Part shown: positions 50,979-59,958 of the stretch, piece after piece | Layout of the letters: each line of letters starts with the position of its first letter | Position numbering within the stretch: the stretch's first letter is position 1 | Assembly (NCBI GenBank): GCA_032251455.1 | Contig: JAVVEG010000003.1 | Span: forward strand, 62,001 to 126,000 | Source: JAVVEG01 sp032251455 | Lineage (GTDB): Bacteria > Pseudomonadota > Gammaproteobacteria > Pseudomonadales > Pseudohongiellaceae | Direction: 5' to 3' | DNA length: 64,000 bases | Position numbers and translations under genes: made by a program | Notes under the pieces: generated by a model | Databases searched by the model: none | Told to the model about the DNA's origin: nothing | What the model saw: the letters and a program-made list of their open reading frames with translations, nothing else

Positions 50979-52996
50979 TGAGCACATCAGAGAAAAGTGG
51001 CTGGATAGTTTCTTCACTGGCTGGTCTCAGAGACTGGACCAACGATCGTTTGCCCATTGTTGCTGCCTGGGAGCGGCACATGAGCAAGTATTATGCGCCG
51101 AAAAATTTCAACTTCTGGTATTTTTTCGGTGTGCTGTCACTGGTGGTGCTGGTGCTGCAACTGGTGACTGGTGTCTGGCTGACGATGAACTACACCAACA
51201 GTGCAGAAGGCGCTTTTGCCTCGGTTGAATACATCATGCGTGATGTGGAATGGGGCTGGCTTTTGCGCTATCTGCACTCGACCGGGGCCTCTGCCTTTTT
51301 TATTGTGGTCTACCTGCACATGTTCCGTGGTCTGATGTACGGTTCCTATAAAAAACCCCGTGAATTGATCTGGGTTTTCGGGATGGCGATCTACCTGGTG
51401 CTGGTTATCGAGGGGTTCCTGGGTTATGTTCTGCCATGGGGGCAGATGTCTTACTGGGGTGCGAATGTCATTGTGTCCCTGGTAGGTGCGATTCCGGTAA
51501 TCGGTGAAGACCTGCTGGTCTGGGTGCGTGGTGATTACCTGATTTCCGGGGCTACATTGAACCGGTTCTTTGCCTTGCACGTTGTCGCCCTGCCGATAGT
51601 GCTGATTGCCCTGGTTGTCCTGCACCTGCTGGCACTGCATGAAGTGGGTTCGAATAATCCTGATGGTATCGAGATCAAGAAGAACAAGGGTCCCGATGGT
51701 ATTCCAGTGGATGGCATCCCCTTTCATCCCTATTACACGGTGCATGACCTGGTCGGGATTACGGTCTTTCTGTTTGTGTTCTGTTTCATCGTTTTCTTTG
51801 TTCCGGAAATGGGTGGCTATTTCCTTGAGCATGCCAATTTTCAGGAAGCGAATTCCCTGAAAACACCAGAACATGTGCCACCGGTCTGGTATTACACGCC
51901 ATTCTACTCAATGCTGCGCGCCGTCACCGTGCCACTGTTTGGCATCGATGCCAAATTCTGGGGGCTGCTGGTCATGTTTGGTGCCATTGCCATTCTGTTT
52001 GTGGTGCCCTGGCTTGATCGCAGTCCGGTCAAATCAATCCGCTACAAGGGCTGGTACAGCCGTATTGCACTGCTTGCCTTTACCGTAAGCTTCCTGATTC
52101 TGGGTGTGCTTGGCACCATGTCCGTCAGCCCGGCCAGAACTGTGCTGGCCCAGATAATGACAGTCATCTACTTCCTGTTTTTCTTCATGATGCCCTGGTA
52201 TACGAGCAGGGAGCAGACCTTCCCTGAACCCGACCGTGTCACTGGTCGCTGGATCAGCATCAAGCAATTACTGATCACCCTGGCCTTGCTGGCAGCGCTG
52301 GTGGTGCTGCCATTGCGTGCGGTTGGCGCAGAGGCTGGTAATATCGCACTTGATCATGTGGAAATGGATATCAAGAATCAGGAATCCCTGCAGTCGGGTT
52401 TCCAAACCTATATGAATTACTGTGTCGGCTGCCATTCCTTGAAATACCAGCGGTTTGAACGTACAGCGAATGATCTGGGTATTCCACACGACCTGGTCCT
52501 GGATAATCTGGTTTTTGATGATGCCGCGATTGGTGACCTGATGGAAAACGCCATCACCCCTGATGATGCTGAAAACTGGTTTGGCGCCAGTCCACCTGAT
52601 TTGACGCTGATCGCCAGAGTGCGCAGCCCGGACTGGCTGTATACCTACATGCGTTCATTCTATTCAGACGACAATCGACCCTGGGGCGTGAACAACACGG
52701 TTTTCGCCAATGTGGGTATGCCCAATGTGTTGCATGAACTGCAGGGCACCCAGGTCTGCGCCGATGGCGGAACGGACCCGCTACACTGTGAGTTGGAGCA
52801 TGTCGAAGGCACCGGCAGCATGAGTCAGGAAGAATTTGATCAGAGCGTTTATGATCTGGTCAATTTTCTGTACTACGTCGGTGAGCCCATTCGGGAAAGA
52901 CGCCAGGAGATTGGCTTCTTTGTGCTTGGTTTTCTGGTCATACTCTTTATCTTCACCTTCCTGCTGAACCGGGAATACTGGAAGAAGATACATTGA
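50978..52996 (+). CDS. Fused cytochrome b - cytochrome c1 of the bc1 complex
   Basis: One 672-residue frame covers two bc1 subunits that are separate genes in most gammaproteobacteria. Residues 1 to about 420 are cytochrome b, with eight membrane helices. Haem-ligand histidines are in RYLHSTGASAFFIVVYLHMFRG and NRFFALHVVALPIVLIALVVLHLLALH, and the quinol-site motif is PVWYYTPFYSMLRA. The reading continues without a stop into a second export signal (KQLLITLALLAALVVLPLRAVGAEAG, about residues 428-452). Cytochrome c1 follows, with CVGCH at residues 482-486, the axial methionine in NVGMPNVLHEL and a C-terminal anchor helix. In Bradyrhizobium a similar precursor (FbcH) is cut by signal peptidase after AxA, and AVGAEAG here offers such a site. 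Separate petB and petC genes are not present in the window. Confidence 0.93.
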   Translation: MSTSEKSGWIVSSLAGLRDWTNDRLPIVAAWERHMSKYYAPKNFNFWYFFGVLSLVVLVLQLVTGVWLTMNYTNSAEGAFASVEYIMRDVEWGWLLRYLHSTGASAFFIVVYLHMFRGLMYGSYKKPRELIWVFGMAIYLVLVIEGFLGYVLPWGQMSYWGANVIVSLVGAIPVIGEDLLVWVRGDYLISGATLNRFFALHVVALPIVLIALVVLHLLALHEVGSNNPDGIEIKKNKGPDGIPVDGIPFHPYYTVHDLVGITVFLFVFCFIVFFVPEMGGYFLEHANFQEANSLKTPEHVPPVWYYTPFYSMLRAVTVPLFGIDAKFWGLLVMFGAIAILFVVPWLDRSPVKSIRYKGWYSRIALLAFTVSFLILGVLGTMSVSPARTVLAQIMTVIYFLFFFMMPWYTSREQTFPEPDRVTGRWISIKQLLITLALLAALVVLPLRAVGAEAGNIALDHVEMDIKNQESLQSGFQTYMNYCVGCHSLKYQRFERTANDLGIPHDLVLDNLVFDDAAIGDLMENAITPDDAENWFGASPPDLTLIARVRSPDWLYTYMRSFYSDDNRPWGVNNTVFANVGMPNVLHELQGTQVCADGGTDPLHCELEHVEGTGSMSQEEFDQSVYDLVNFLYYVGEPIRERRQEIGFFVLGFLVILFIFTFLLNREYWKKIH

Positions 52997-53041
52997 GCAA
53001 CAAGGTAATTCGGCAATTCAGTCGCATTTGAGGATCAGACT

Positions 53042-53674
53042 ATGGGTGTTGTTGCAAAACGCTCTTCCATGACTTTCTATTCCGATGGCAGCAGTCAATA
53101 CAGTCATCGGGTTCGGATAGTCCTGGCAGAGAAAGGCGTCACTGTTGAAACGGTTGATGTCGATCCGGAGAATAAACCTGAAGATCTGGCATCCCTGAAT
53201 CCGTATAACAGCCTGCCTACCCTGGTTGATCGTGATCTGGTTTTGTACGAAGCCAATATCATGATGGAATATCTCGATGAGCGTTTCCCTCATCCTCCCC
53301 TGTTTCCGGTTTATCCGGTGGCGCGTGCGCAAAGTCGTCTGTGGATGTATCGGATTCAGCGTGACTGGTGTGAACAGGTGGACAGCATCATGAGTGGTCA
53401 CGATACTGCGGCAGAACGGGACAGGAAACGCAAGGAATTGCGGGAAAGCCTGATTTCCATTGCGCCAATTTTCACCGAGAAACCGTTTTTCATGAGTGAT
53501 GAATTTACCATTGTTGATTGTTGTGTGATTCCCATTCTTTGGCGTCTGCCGGCACTGGGCATTGATCTTGGTGACAGCAAGGCAGTCAAACCATTACTGG
53601 AATACCGTGCACGGCTCTTTTCCAGGGATTCGATCAGGATAAGTTTGTCCGAACAAGAGAAAGAGATGGTCTGA
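53042..53674 (+). CDS. sspA: Stringent starvation protein A
   Basis: SspA is a glutathione-transferase-fold protein that binds RNA polymerase and remodels transcription under starvation and acid stress; it has no GST activity. The 210-residue sequence has MTFYSDGSSQYSHRVRIVLAEKGV in the thioredoxin-like domain, LNPYNSLPTLVDRDLVLYEANIMMEYLDERFPHPPL, and the helical C-terminal half. It follows the bc1 genes by 45 bases, as in Pseudomonas, with sspB next. Confidence 0.95.
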   Translation: MGVVAKRSSMTFYSDGSSQYSHRVRIVLAEKGVTVETVDVDPENKPEDLASLNPYNSLPTLVDRDLVLYEANIMMEYLDERFPHPPLFPVYPVARAQSRLWMYRIQRDWCEQVDSIMSGHDTAAERDRKRKELRESLISIAPIFTEKPFFMSDEFTIVDCCVIPILWRLPALGIDLGDSKAVKPLLEYRARLFSRDSIRISLSEQEKEMV

Positions 53675-53703
53675 GTGATCACCACTTGCTCCAGGATACA
53701 AAC

Positions 53704-54141
53704 ATGAGCATGACATCCAGCAGACCCTATCTGCTTAGAGCTCTTTATGAGTGGATACTGGAAAATCGGTATACCCCCTATATTCTGGTCAATGCCTATG
53801 GGGACGAGGTCATGGTGCCGCAGGAGTATGTCAAGGATGGTCAGATCATCCTCAATATCGCTCCCTCTGCAGTTCATGACCTACTGATGAGTAATGATGC
53901 GATTGAATTCAACGGTCGGTTTGCGGGCATCCCGACTCCGGTCTATGTGCCGGTTGCTGCCATCATGGGAATTTACGCGCGTGAAAATGGGCAGGGTATG
54001 GTATTCGAGTCAGAGCTGCCTGCTCCCCCACCAGCCACCCCGCCGCCAGCCGCCTCCCAATCCCCATCGGGCAAGGAGGGGAGCAAGAAACCTGCCCGGG
54101 AGAAAGGTGCCGGACGGGCATCGCTTAGAGTAGTAAAGTAA
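53704..54141 (+). CDS. sspB: ClpXP adaptor SspB
   Basis: SspB tethers SsrA-tagged proteins to ClpX for degradation. Residues about 1-110 form the substrate-binding domain (RPYLLRALYEWILENRYTPYILVNA, VMVPQEYVKDGQIILNIAPSAVHDL, IEFNGRFAG). A Pro/Ala-rich linker of about 30 residues leads to the ClpX-binding tail, ending RASLRVVK as in E. coli. The start is ATG 53704, giving 145 residues; a CTG/TTG-type start at 53686 is less likely. Confidence 0.95.
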   Translation: MSMTSSRPYLLRALYEWILENRYTPYILVNAYGDEVMVPQEYVKDGQIILNIAPSAVHDLLMSNDAIEFNGRFAGIPTPVYVPVAAIMGIYARENGQGMVFESELPAPPPATPPPAASQSPSGKEGSKKPAREKGAGRASLRVVK

Positions 54142-54173
54142 CCTGGATTGGCAGCTTGGGTGGCCAACCCCAC

Positions 54174-54193
54174 TTATTCAGAGGCTTCTTAGA
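54174..54193. repeat. Dispersed short repeat TTATTCAGAGGCT, copy 2
   Basis: It lies between the convergent sspB and dolP genes and, like copy 1, ends with CTTAGA in which TTA is the complement of the neighbouring gene's stop codon (dolP). Only one base differs from copy 1 over 20. Confidence 0.55.
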
Positions 54194-54761
54194 GGTATTC
54201 GAACACTTTCACCACCCGGCTGACTCCCGTCACATTTCTGGCCAGCAGGGCAGCACGGTCACCTTCTTCCTGTGAAATCATGCCCATCAGGTAAACTGAA
54301 CCATTATTGGTAACCACACGGATTCTGGCCGCAGGAACTTCATCATTCAGCCGCATTTGCGTGCGCACCTTGGTGCTGATCCAGCTGTCATTCATGCGTG
54401 AGAGCATGGTGGTTTTGCCGGAAACCTCTAGCTCATTATGAATGCGCTTGATTTTGCTGCTGGTCTCGGCAGCGATCTGGCTGGCCTGGGCCTTGAGCGC
54501 ATCGGATTGCACCTGCCCAACGATCAAGACAACGGCGTTGTGGCTGATAACATTGAAATTGGCCTTTCTGAATTCTGGCTCGCGGGACTTCATGTTGACC
54601 ACGATCCGGGTTTCGATGGCTTCATCCTCAACCATGGCTCCGGCAGTTCGGACACCGGGGTCTTCCTGCATACCCTCAGGTCCTGTTGTCCTTACCAGGA
54701 TTGGCGTGCAGGAGGTGGTCAGAAGGAAGAAGGTCAGAATTGCAGTTTGATAGATATTCAC
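54189..54761 (-). CDS. dolP: Outer-membrane BON-domain lipoprotein DolP
   Basis: DolP (YraP) is an outer-membrane lipoprotein needed for envelope integrity. The signal ends in lipobox LLTTSC, with Cys18 lipidated. Two BON domains follow: EAIETRIVVNMKSREPEFRKANFNVISHNAVVLIVGQVQSDALKAQA and SWISTKVRTQMRLNDEVPAARIRVVTNNGSVYLMGMISQEEGDRA. Length is 190 residues. Its start overlaps the diaA stop by four bases. Confidence 0.93.
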   Translation of the reverse strand: MNIYQTAILTFFLLTTSCTPILVRTTGPEGMQEDPGVRTAGAMVEDEAIETRIVVNMKSREPEFRKANFNVISHNAVVLIVGQVQSDALKAQASQIAAETSSKIKRIHNELEVSGKTTMLSRMNDSWISTKVRTQMRLNDEVPAARIRVVTNNGSVYLMGMISQEEGDRAALLARNVTGVSRVVKVFEYL

Positions 54762-55351
54762 GTGACATCTCCAAAAATATGTATATCAACAAGATCACAG
54801 AGGCAGTTGAGAATGATGACCTGGACCTCCACGATGCCCGCTTGTTCTCTGGCCGGTATCTCAATCATCACGTCGCCAGATTGTAGCAGACTCTCTCCAT
54901 ATGCGCTGTCCCCATTAGCTATAAATATCACCGACATGCCTCTTGCATGCGCTGAGCCGATGATTTCAGCGATGTTGTCATGGTCTCGCCGGATACTCAG
55001 CAGCAACAGTACATCACCAGCCTGGCCCAGTGTCTTGATCTGTTTCACATAAATTTCCTGCCAGGAACTGTCCTCAGCAATAGCTGCAATTGTCTGGAGG
55101 TCGCTGCTGATGGCTATTGCCGGTAGTCCTGGCCGGTCACGATCATACCTGTTAAGCAGCGCCGTACAGAAGTACTGGGCGTGAGCAGTACAAACACCCA
55201 TACCACAACCGAGTATCTTGTGGCCTTGCAGCAACACATCAGCGAGCAGTTTGGCCGCCTGGATTATTTCTGCAGAATGCCTCTCCAGAGTCAGTTGCTG
55301 AAGTCGAATGCTGTTGCTGAAATGGCTGTTGATGCGTCGAGTCAGCTCCAT
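54758..55351 (-). CDS. diaA: DnaA initiator-associating protein DiaA / SIS-domain protein
   Basis: A SIS-domain protein of 197 residues. In E. coli DiaA promotes DnaA assembly at the origin; in sequence it resembles phosphoheptose isomerase GmhA. HKILGCGMGVCTAHAQYFCTALLNRYDRDRPGLPAIAISSDLQTIAAI and GDVLLLLSIRRDHDNIAEIIGSAHARGMSVIFIANGD carry the fold. The typical SGNSxN of sugar-binding members is changed to SIRRDHDN, supporting a non-isomerase role. I choose ATG 55351. It lies between yraN and dolP, the conserved order. Confidence 0.88.
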   Translation of the reverse strand: MELTRRINSHFSNSIRLQQLTLERHSAEIIQAAKLLADVLLQGHKILGCGMGVCTAHAQYFCTALLNRYDRDRPGLPAIAISSDLQTIAAIAEDSSWQEIYVKQIKTLGQAGDVLLLLSIRRDHDNIAEIIGSAHARGMSVIFIANGDSAYGESLLQSGDVMIEIPAREQAGIVEVQVIILNCLCDLVDIHIFGDVT

Positions 55352-55374
55352 TGGCACGGTTTTCCTTAGGAACC

Positions 55375-55749
55375 CTAGTGGAAAGCATTGGGTATCCAAT
55401 TGAATTCAATCTCTTGCCCAGGGGCGGCGGTGAGCCCGATGATATCAAAGCGGCAGACCAACTGCTCGGTCAATCCATGGGTGGCCAAAAAAAACCGGGC
55501 ACAGCGCCGTAGTTTCTGTTGCTTGCGCCGATCAACCGTTTCCACCGAAGTGCCGAATCCCTTGTTGCGTCGATAGCGGACTTCGATAAAAACAAGCACC
55601 CTGTCATCACGCATGATCAGATCGATTTCGCCGACACGACACCTGAAGTTTGACTGCAGCAGAACCAGACCTCGCGCCTGCAGATAGGATGCGGCAAGCT
55701 GTTCCTGCTGCGCACCAAAAGCCTGGCTGTTTTTGTGGCGCGAATACAT
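55375..55749 (-). CDS. yraN: YraN family (UPF0102) nuclease-like protein
   Basis: A 124-residue protein of the UPF0102 family with an endonuclease-like fold. GAQQEQLAASYLQARGLVLLQSNFRCRVGEIDLIMRDDRVLVFIEVRYRRNKGFG contains the E-x-D and E-V-R-Y-R residues of a PD-(D/E)XK-type site. The function is not established. It runs from near lpoA toward diaA, 23 bases before the diaA start. Confidence 0.92.
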   Translation of the reverse strand: MYSRHKNSQAFGAQQEQLAASYLQARGLVLLQSNFRCRVGEIDLIMRDDRVLVFIEVRYRRNKGFGTSVETVDRRKQQKLRRCARFFLATHGLTEQLVCRFDIIGLTAAPGQEIEFNWIPNAFH

Positions 55750-55818
55750 GGCAACGGGCGCCTCCCTGCGCTTTTCCGCTCCTGTTGGGCAGGAACATTG
55801 ACAGTATAGTTCACATGA

Positions 55819-57537
55819 TCAAGGTGAAACCTGATTGACCACCGCAGCACCGTTAATAAATTGGGCGGTGAGCAGTTGGCGGTGAATGCTGCCATCAGGC
55901 TCCATGTACAGGATGCCCGTATTGCCGGGCAGCCTGGTATCGGGAAAGCGGGCGAGCTGAGTCAGGCGAGGGTACAGGTTATAGCTGTCTATACCCATGG
56001 CCCGAAGTCGCTGTACAGCACTGTTGCCTGTTGGCCAGAGAGAGTCCACGGTCAGGCGCAGCGTGTTGTCCGGCTGCAATATCCAGGGGGAGTCGATGAA
56101 GCGGATAGTATTCAGATCGCGGTTGGCAGTGCTGTTGAGGCCACCATCGTAGATGGCAGGCATGGCATAGACCGGTACGTCGCCGGCGTAGTAAAACGAT
56201 AATGCCGGTTTGAGCTGCCGTCCTTCCGCTGGGTTGGCCAGTAGGAACAGAAAATCGATATCCTTTCTGCGACGTGGAATGAAGTGCATGGTGTTGCGGG
56301 GCAACAGGCTGCGCAAACTGGCCGCTCTGGCTTCGCTGGCATCTATCCCCATCATTTGCCGGATGGTATCGGCATAGGAGCTGTTGTTGCTGAAACTGCC
56401 CTGGGCAACCAGTTCGCCGCCCAGAGAGCCCCAGTGTTGACTGAAGGTCTCCAGGATGCGTCTGTACTCCTCGCCAGTGGGGGTCAGGATGGCTGCATTG
56501 CGATGACCTGCGGCCCAGGCCAGATCGGCTGTCTGCATGATTTCATCTTCAGGAGCCAGACCGAACTGATAAAATTCCCCCGGAGTCAGACGGTCTTTAT
56601 CGCCATAATTCAGTGCCAGAGTGGGAATGGGCAAGGCGCGTTGCCCCTGCAATTGACGGACAAGATCCTTGTTCAGTGGACCAATCACCAGATCAGCCTG
56701 TTGCTCTACTGCTCGTCTGTAGACAGGCATTACGTCCCTGAGTCTGCTGGTATCATGCACGCTGATCCGTGGTACCGGCAAGCCTTGGGCAAGAGCCTGA
56801 TAGTATGCGGCAAGGAAGCCCTCCTGAACTGCAATACCGGCTGGTTCCGCCAGCGGGAGAAGCAGGGCGATATGTTGGGCCCGATCCTGCCAGGCCTGAT
56901 GAACAAAAGCGATTGCAGCGGGCAGATTTTTGGATGCGCTGTGCTGGTTCCATTTATCCTGCCATTGGGTGACAGCCTGAATTTGAGCAGGGATATTGTG
57001 TCTGCGGGTATTGATCACCGCAAGCAGCTCCAGCCAGCCGCGCAACTCATAGGAATCTATCTGCACAGTTGATGCTGCGGGTGCGTTTGCCGGGATACCG
57101 GACAACAGTTCCCAGATGTCATTATTATTGTCGATACGCTGTGTCGCATTCAGATCTTCGGCTAGCAGCAGGTGCTCCTGTACCGCAGTGATGTTTCTGC
57201 CCAGCAGGGAGAGGGCTTCGATGCGCAACAGACGCGCTTCCTTGCGGAGTTCCTCCTCAGCAATGGCAGCAACCATGGTGGCTGGCAGCAGGTCGAGGGC
57301 CTGCTCAGCTTGTCTTTGCAGCAATGCCTGTCTGGCATTGAGAATATTCAGGGCTTCCGGTGTTGAAGCCGTGTCTGTGGTATCCATTGCTGCTTCGGTT
57401 TCGATGGCCGCGCTGCTCTGCCCGGCAGATCTCTCAATACCCGGCTGGATGCTGCAGGCAATCAGCATCATGCTGAGCAGCCAGATGGTGAGTCTGTCCA
57501 AACGAAACAGAGAAAAAAGGGGAAGGCGGTCAGACAT
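55819..57537 (-). CDS. lpoA: Penicillin-binding-protein activator LpoA
   Basis: LpoA is an outer-membrane lipoprotein that reaches across the periplasm to activate PBP1A. I start at ATG 57537, giving 572 residues with a signal (LDRLTIWLLSMMLIACS) and lipobox LIAC. The N-terminal part is TPR-like (ILNARQALLQRQAEQALDLL, ELRKEARLLRIEALSLLGRN). The C-terminal half is a periplasmic-binding-protein fold of the LppC type (IALLLPLAEPAGIAVQEGFLAAYYQAL, ADLVIGPLNKDLVRQLQGQRALPIPTLALN). The frame extends to 57600 but that lies in the hairpin element. Confidence 0.94.
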   Translation of the reverse strand: MSDRLPLFSLFRLDRLTIWLLSMMLIACSIQPGIERSAGQSSAAIETEAAMDTTDTASTPEALNILNARQALLQRQAEQALDLLPATMVAAIAEEELRKEARLLRIEALSLLGRNITAVQEHLLLAEDLNATQRIDNNNDIWELLSGIPANAPAASTVQIDSYELRGWLELLAVINTRRHNIPAQIQAVTQWQDKWNQHSASKNLPAAIAFVHQAWQDRAQHIALLLPLAEPAGIAVQEGFLAAYYQALAQGLPVPRISVHDTSRLRDVMPVYRRAVEQQADLVIGPLNKDLVRQLQGQRALPIPTLALNYGDKDRLTPGEFYQFGLAPEDEIMQTADLAWAAGHRNAAILTPTGEEYRRILETFSQHWGSLGGELVAQGSFSNNSSYADTIRQMMGIDASEARAASLRSLLPRNTMHFIPRRRKDIDFLFLLANPAEGRQLKPALSFYYAGDVPVYAMPAIYDGGLNSTANRDLNTIRFIDSPWILQPDNTLRLTVDSLWPTGNSAVQRLRAMGIDSYNLYPRLTQLARFPDTRLPGNTGILYMEPDGSIHRQLLTAQFINGAAVVNQVSP

Positions 57538-57567
57538 CACATCAATCTCTTGGGGGAAAGCAAAGAG

Positions 57568-57617
57568 GCCTCTAAGTCTATGGCCACTCTGCGGGGCCAT
57601 AGACTTATTCAGAGGCT
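57568..57617. repeat. Imperfect palindrome with dispersed repeat copy 3
   Basis: AAGTCTATGGCC at 57574-57585 pairs perfectly with GGCCATAGACTT at 57595-57606 around a nine-base loop. An outer pair, GCCTCT and AGAGGC, continues the stem, separated on one side only by a four-base insert. The right end contains TTATTCAGAGGCT, the sequence of copies 1 and 2. The layout is that of a small inverted-repeat element in the lpoA-rsmI gap. It could act as a terminator-like structure, but both flanking genes read away from it. Confidence 0.6.
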
Positions 57618-57736
57618 CCCAAGCTTATTATAGTTGCTCTGGCCGGGCAACAGGCTATCCAACACAGACTATCCGCGCCCGCAGCAAAGCAGTTATCATG
57701 AAGACCCTGCCACCAAGTCATACTGAAGGAGTCCCA

Positions 57737-58645
57737 GTGAGTCAACGCAGGCATCCAGAAGCGCGGCAGACAAAGGAATCAGCTCTCTACATTGTGGCAA
57801 CGCCCATTGGCAATCTGGGTGACATCAGTTCACGGGCATTGGCGGTGCTCGGGTCCGTGGATATGATAGCTGCCGAGGACACCAGGCATAGTGCCCGCTT
57901 GCTGCAGCATTATGGTATCAGCACGCCAGTGACTGCCTATCATGACTTCAGCCCGGAAGCCAGAGAGTCAGCCTTGCTGGACAGACTGGCGCGTGGTGAA
58001 ACCCTGGCATTGATTTCCGATGCCGGTACTCCGCTGATTTCGGACCCTGGATACAATCTGGTCGTGCGTGTGCGGGCAGCCGGGCACAAGGTGATTCCGG
58101 TGCCGGGACCAAGCGCGCTGGTGGCGGCTTTGAGCAGTGCCGGTTTGCCCAGCGACCGGTTTGTCTTCGAGGGTTTTCTGCCCGCCCGACGGGCCGCCAG
58201 AGTGCAGCATCTGCAAGGTTTGCAGAATGAATTGCGCACCCTGGTCTGCTATGAATCCCCGCATCGGATAGTGGCTACCCTGGAGGATATGCTGGATTGT
58301 TTTGGCCCTGCCCGGCAGGTGGTGCTCTGCCGTGAACTGACCAAGACCTTTGAGACCATACACGGCGATTCGCTGTCCAATCTGCTCCCGTGGATTCAGG
58401 CGGATGAGAACCGCCAGCGCGGGGAATTTGTCATTCTGATTGCTGGTGCTACGGTTAATCCTGATCAGCAGGAAGAGGATGATGAGGCGCACAGGATTTT
58501 GACACTTCTGTTGGAAGAGCTGCCGGTCAAACAGGCAGCAGCGATGGCAGCGCGTATTACCGGGCAAAGGAAAAATCAGCTTTATCGGCAGGCTCTGGCC
58601 ATGCAGACGGGACCAGCTGAGACCCGAAAACTTCCCGAACCTTGA
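57737..58645 (+). CDS. rsmI: 16S rRNA 2'-O-ribose C1402 methyltransferase
   Basis: RsmI methylates C1402 in the decoding centre of 16S rRNA, using SAM. It belongs to the tetrapyrrole-methylase fold. LYIVATPIGNLGDISSRALAVLGSVDMIAAEDTRHSARLL, ISDAGTPLISDPGYNLVVRVRAAG and PVPGPSALVAALSSAGLPSDRFVFEGFLP are diagnostic. I choose GTG 57737, which has AAGGAG five bases before it; ATG 57698 is possible but lacks a ribosome site. Length is 302 residues. Confidence 0.95.
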   Translation: MSQRRHPEARQTKESALYIVATPIGNLGDISSRALAVLGSVDMIAAEDTRHSARLLQHYGISTPVTAYHDFSPEARESALLDRLARGETLALISDAGTPLISDPGYNLVVRVRAAGHKVIPVPGPSALVAALSSAGLPSDRFVFEGFLPARRAARVQHLQGLQNELRTLVCYESPHRIVATLEDMLDCFGPARQVVLCRELTKTFETIHGDSLSNLLPWIQADENRQRGEFVILIAGATVNPDQQEEDDEAHRILTLLLEELPVKQAAAMAARITGQRKNQLYRQALAMQTGPAETRKLPEP

Positions 58646-58690
58646 TGATTATCCTTGTGCTGCCGGCACGGCTGGACTATTCTTGCGGCC

Positions 58691-59070
<380 letters not shown>

Positions 59071-59307
59071 CTTGTTTTTGGCCGGGGATATGAGTAGTTC
59101 ATGTCCCTGAGCTGAACCAGTTTGTACTGCAGTATTTTCTTCCCGCCAGACCTTCAATCAAGAAAACCTTACAAATCACTTTAACTGTTTGTTGCAGTTA
59201 TTTGATATCAATTATTTTTGTCTTTTCATTCCTCATTGCCGCATCGGCAATTTTAAATTTTCCCAGTAAATTCATGCTAGTTACGCGCGATTTTTAACAA
59301 ATAGTGC

Positions 59308-59336
59308 TTGCACAAGCCTATAAGTCTGCCTATAGT
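59308..59336 (+). promoter_or_regulatory. Promoter of the division/cell-wall cluster
   Basis: TTGCAC (59308-59313), a 17-base spacer and TATAGT (59331-59336) form a strong sigma-70 promoter, with transcription expected to start near 59343. It is the clearest signal in the 372-base gap between rnpB and mraZ. The first 200 bases of that gap are AT-rich and show no other gene. Confidence 0.7.
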
Positions 59337-59342
59337 GTCGCC

Positions 59343-59380
59343 AAGTGGAAAAAAGTGGGGTTTTATGTCTTAAAGTGGGA
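59343..59380 (+). promoter_or_regulatory. Candidate MraZ operator (three phased AAGTGG repeats)
   Basis: AAGTGG repeats have GTGG at 59345, 59355 and 59375, spacings of 10 and 20 bases, i.e. on one face of the helix. In E. coli MraZ binds direct TGGG(A/N) repeats with a 10-base period and represses its own operon. The site here directly follows the promoter and could autoregulate mraZ. Confidence 0.65.
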
Positions 59381-59442
59381 ATTAAGGCAGGTTTGAATAA
59401 ACCCTTGAGTTTTCACGTCAGCTGGCAGGGTGAGGACTGAAA

Positions 59443-59898
59443 GTGTTCCGAGGCATCAGCGCAATCAATCTGGATACGAAAGGGCGAATGGCCATGCCAT
59501 CGCGCTATCGTGATTTATTGATGACGCAATATGACGGACGCCTGGTGGCAACCATTGATGTTGATCAGAAATGCCTGTTGCTTTATCCGATCGATGAATG
59601 GGAAGAAATTCAGCGCAAGCTGGAAAAGCTTTCCAGCTTTGATCCGCGCAGTAGACGAGCACAACGCATGCTGATCGGTCACGCCACCGATCTGGAGATG
59701 GACGGCAGTGGCAGAATCCTGCTGCCTCAGATTCTGCGCGCTCACGCTGAGCTGGATAAGCATGTAGCCCTGGTTGGGCAGGGACATAAATTTGAAATCT
59801 GGAGCAAGCCTAACTGGGACGACCAGGCGCAGCTCTGGATGTCGACAAAAGGTCTGGAAGGTGAGTTGCCGGAAGAATTACTGTCATTGTCATTATGA
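59443..59898 (+). CDS. mraZ: Transcriptional regulator MraZ
   Basis: A 151-residue protein with two AbrB-like (SpoVT) domains: FRGISAINLDTKGRMAMPSRYRDLL and the second GHATDLEMDGSGRILLPQILRAHAEL. MraZ forms a ring that binds the phased repeats in its own promoter. The start is GTG at 59443 behind GAGG. It is the first gene of the division/cell-wall cluster. Confidence 0.96.
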   Translation: MFRGISAINLDTKGRMAMPSRYRDLLMTQYDGRLVATIDVDQKCLLLYPIDEWEEIQRKLEKLSSFDPRSRRAQRMLIGHATDLEMDGSGRILLPQILRAHAELDKHVALVGQGHKFEIWSKPNWDDQAQLWMSTKGLEGELPEELLSLSL

Positions 59899-59958
59899 GG
59901 TGATGCGTCCCGGAACAGTAACAAGAAAAATAACGCACACGGCAGGAGCGGTCTGGAA

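Noticed and set aside
54142..54188. A rho-independent terminator between sspB and dolP
   Set aside because: GGGTGGCCAACCC can fold only weakly and there is no T-run; I list the dispersed repeat there instead.
57116..57736. A long N-terminal extension of rsmI
   Set aside because: It would lie opposite lpoA and across the palindrome; the strong ribosome site at 57726 and the family alignment place the start at 57737.
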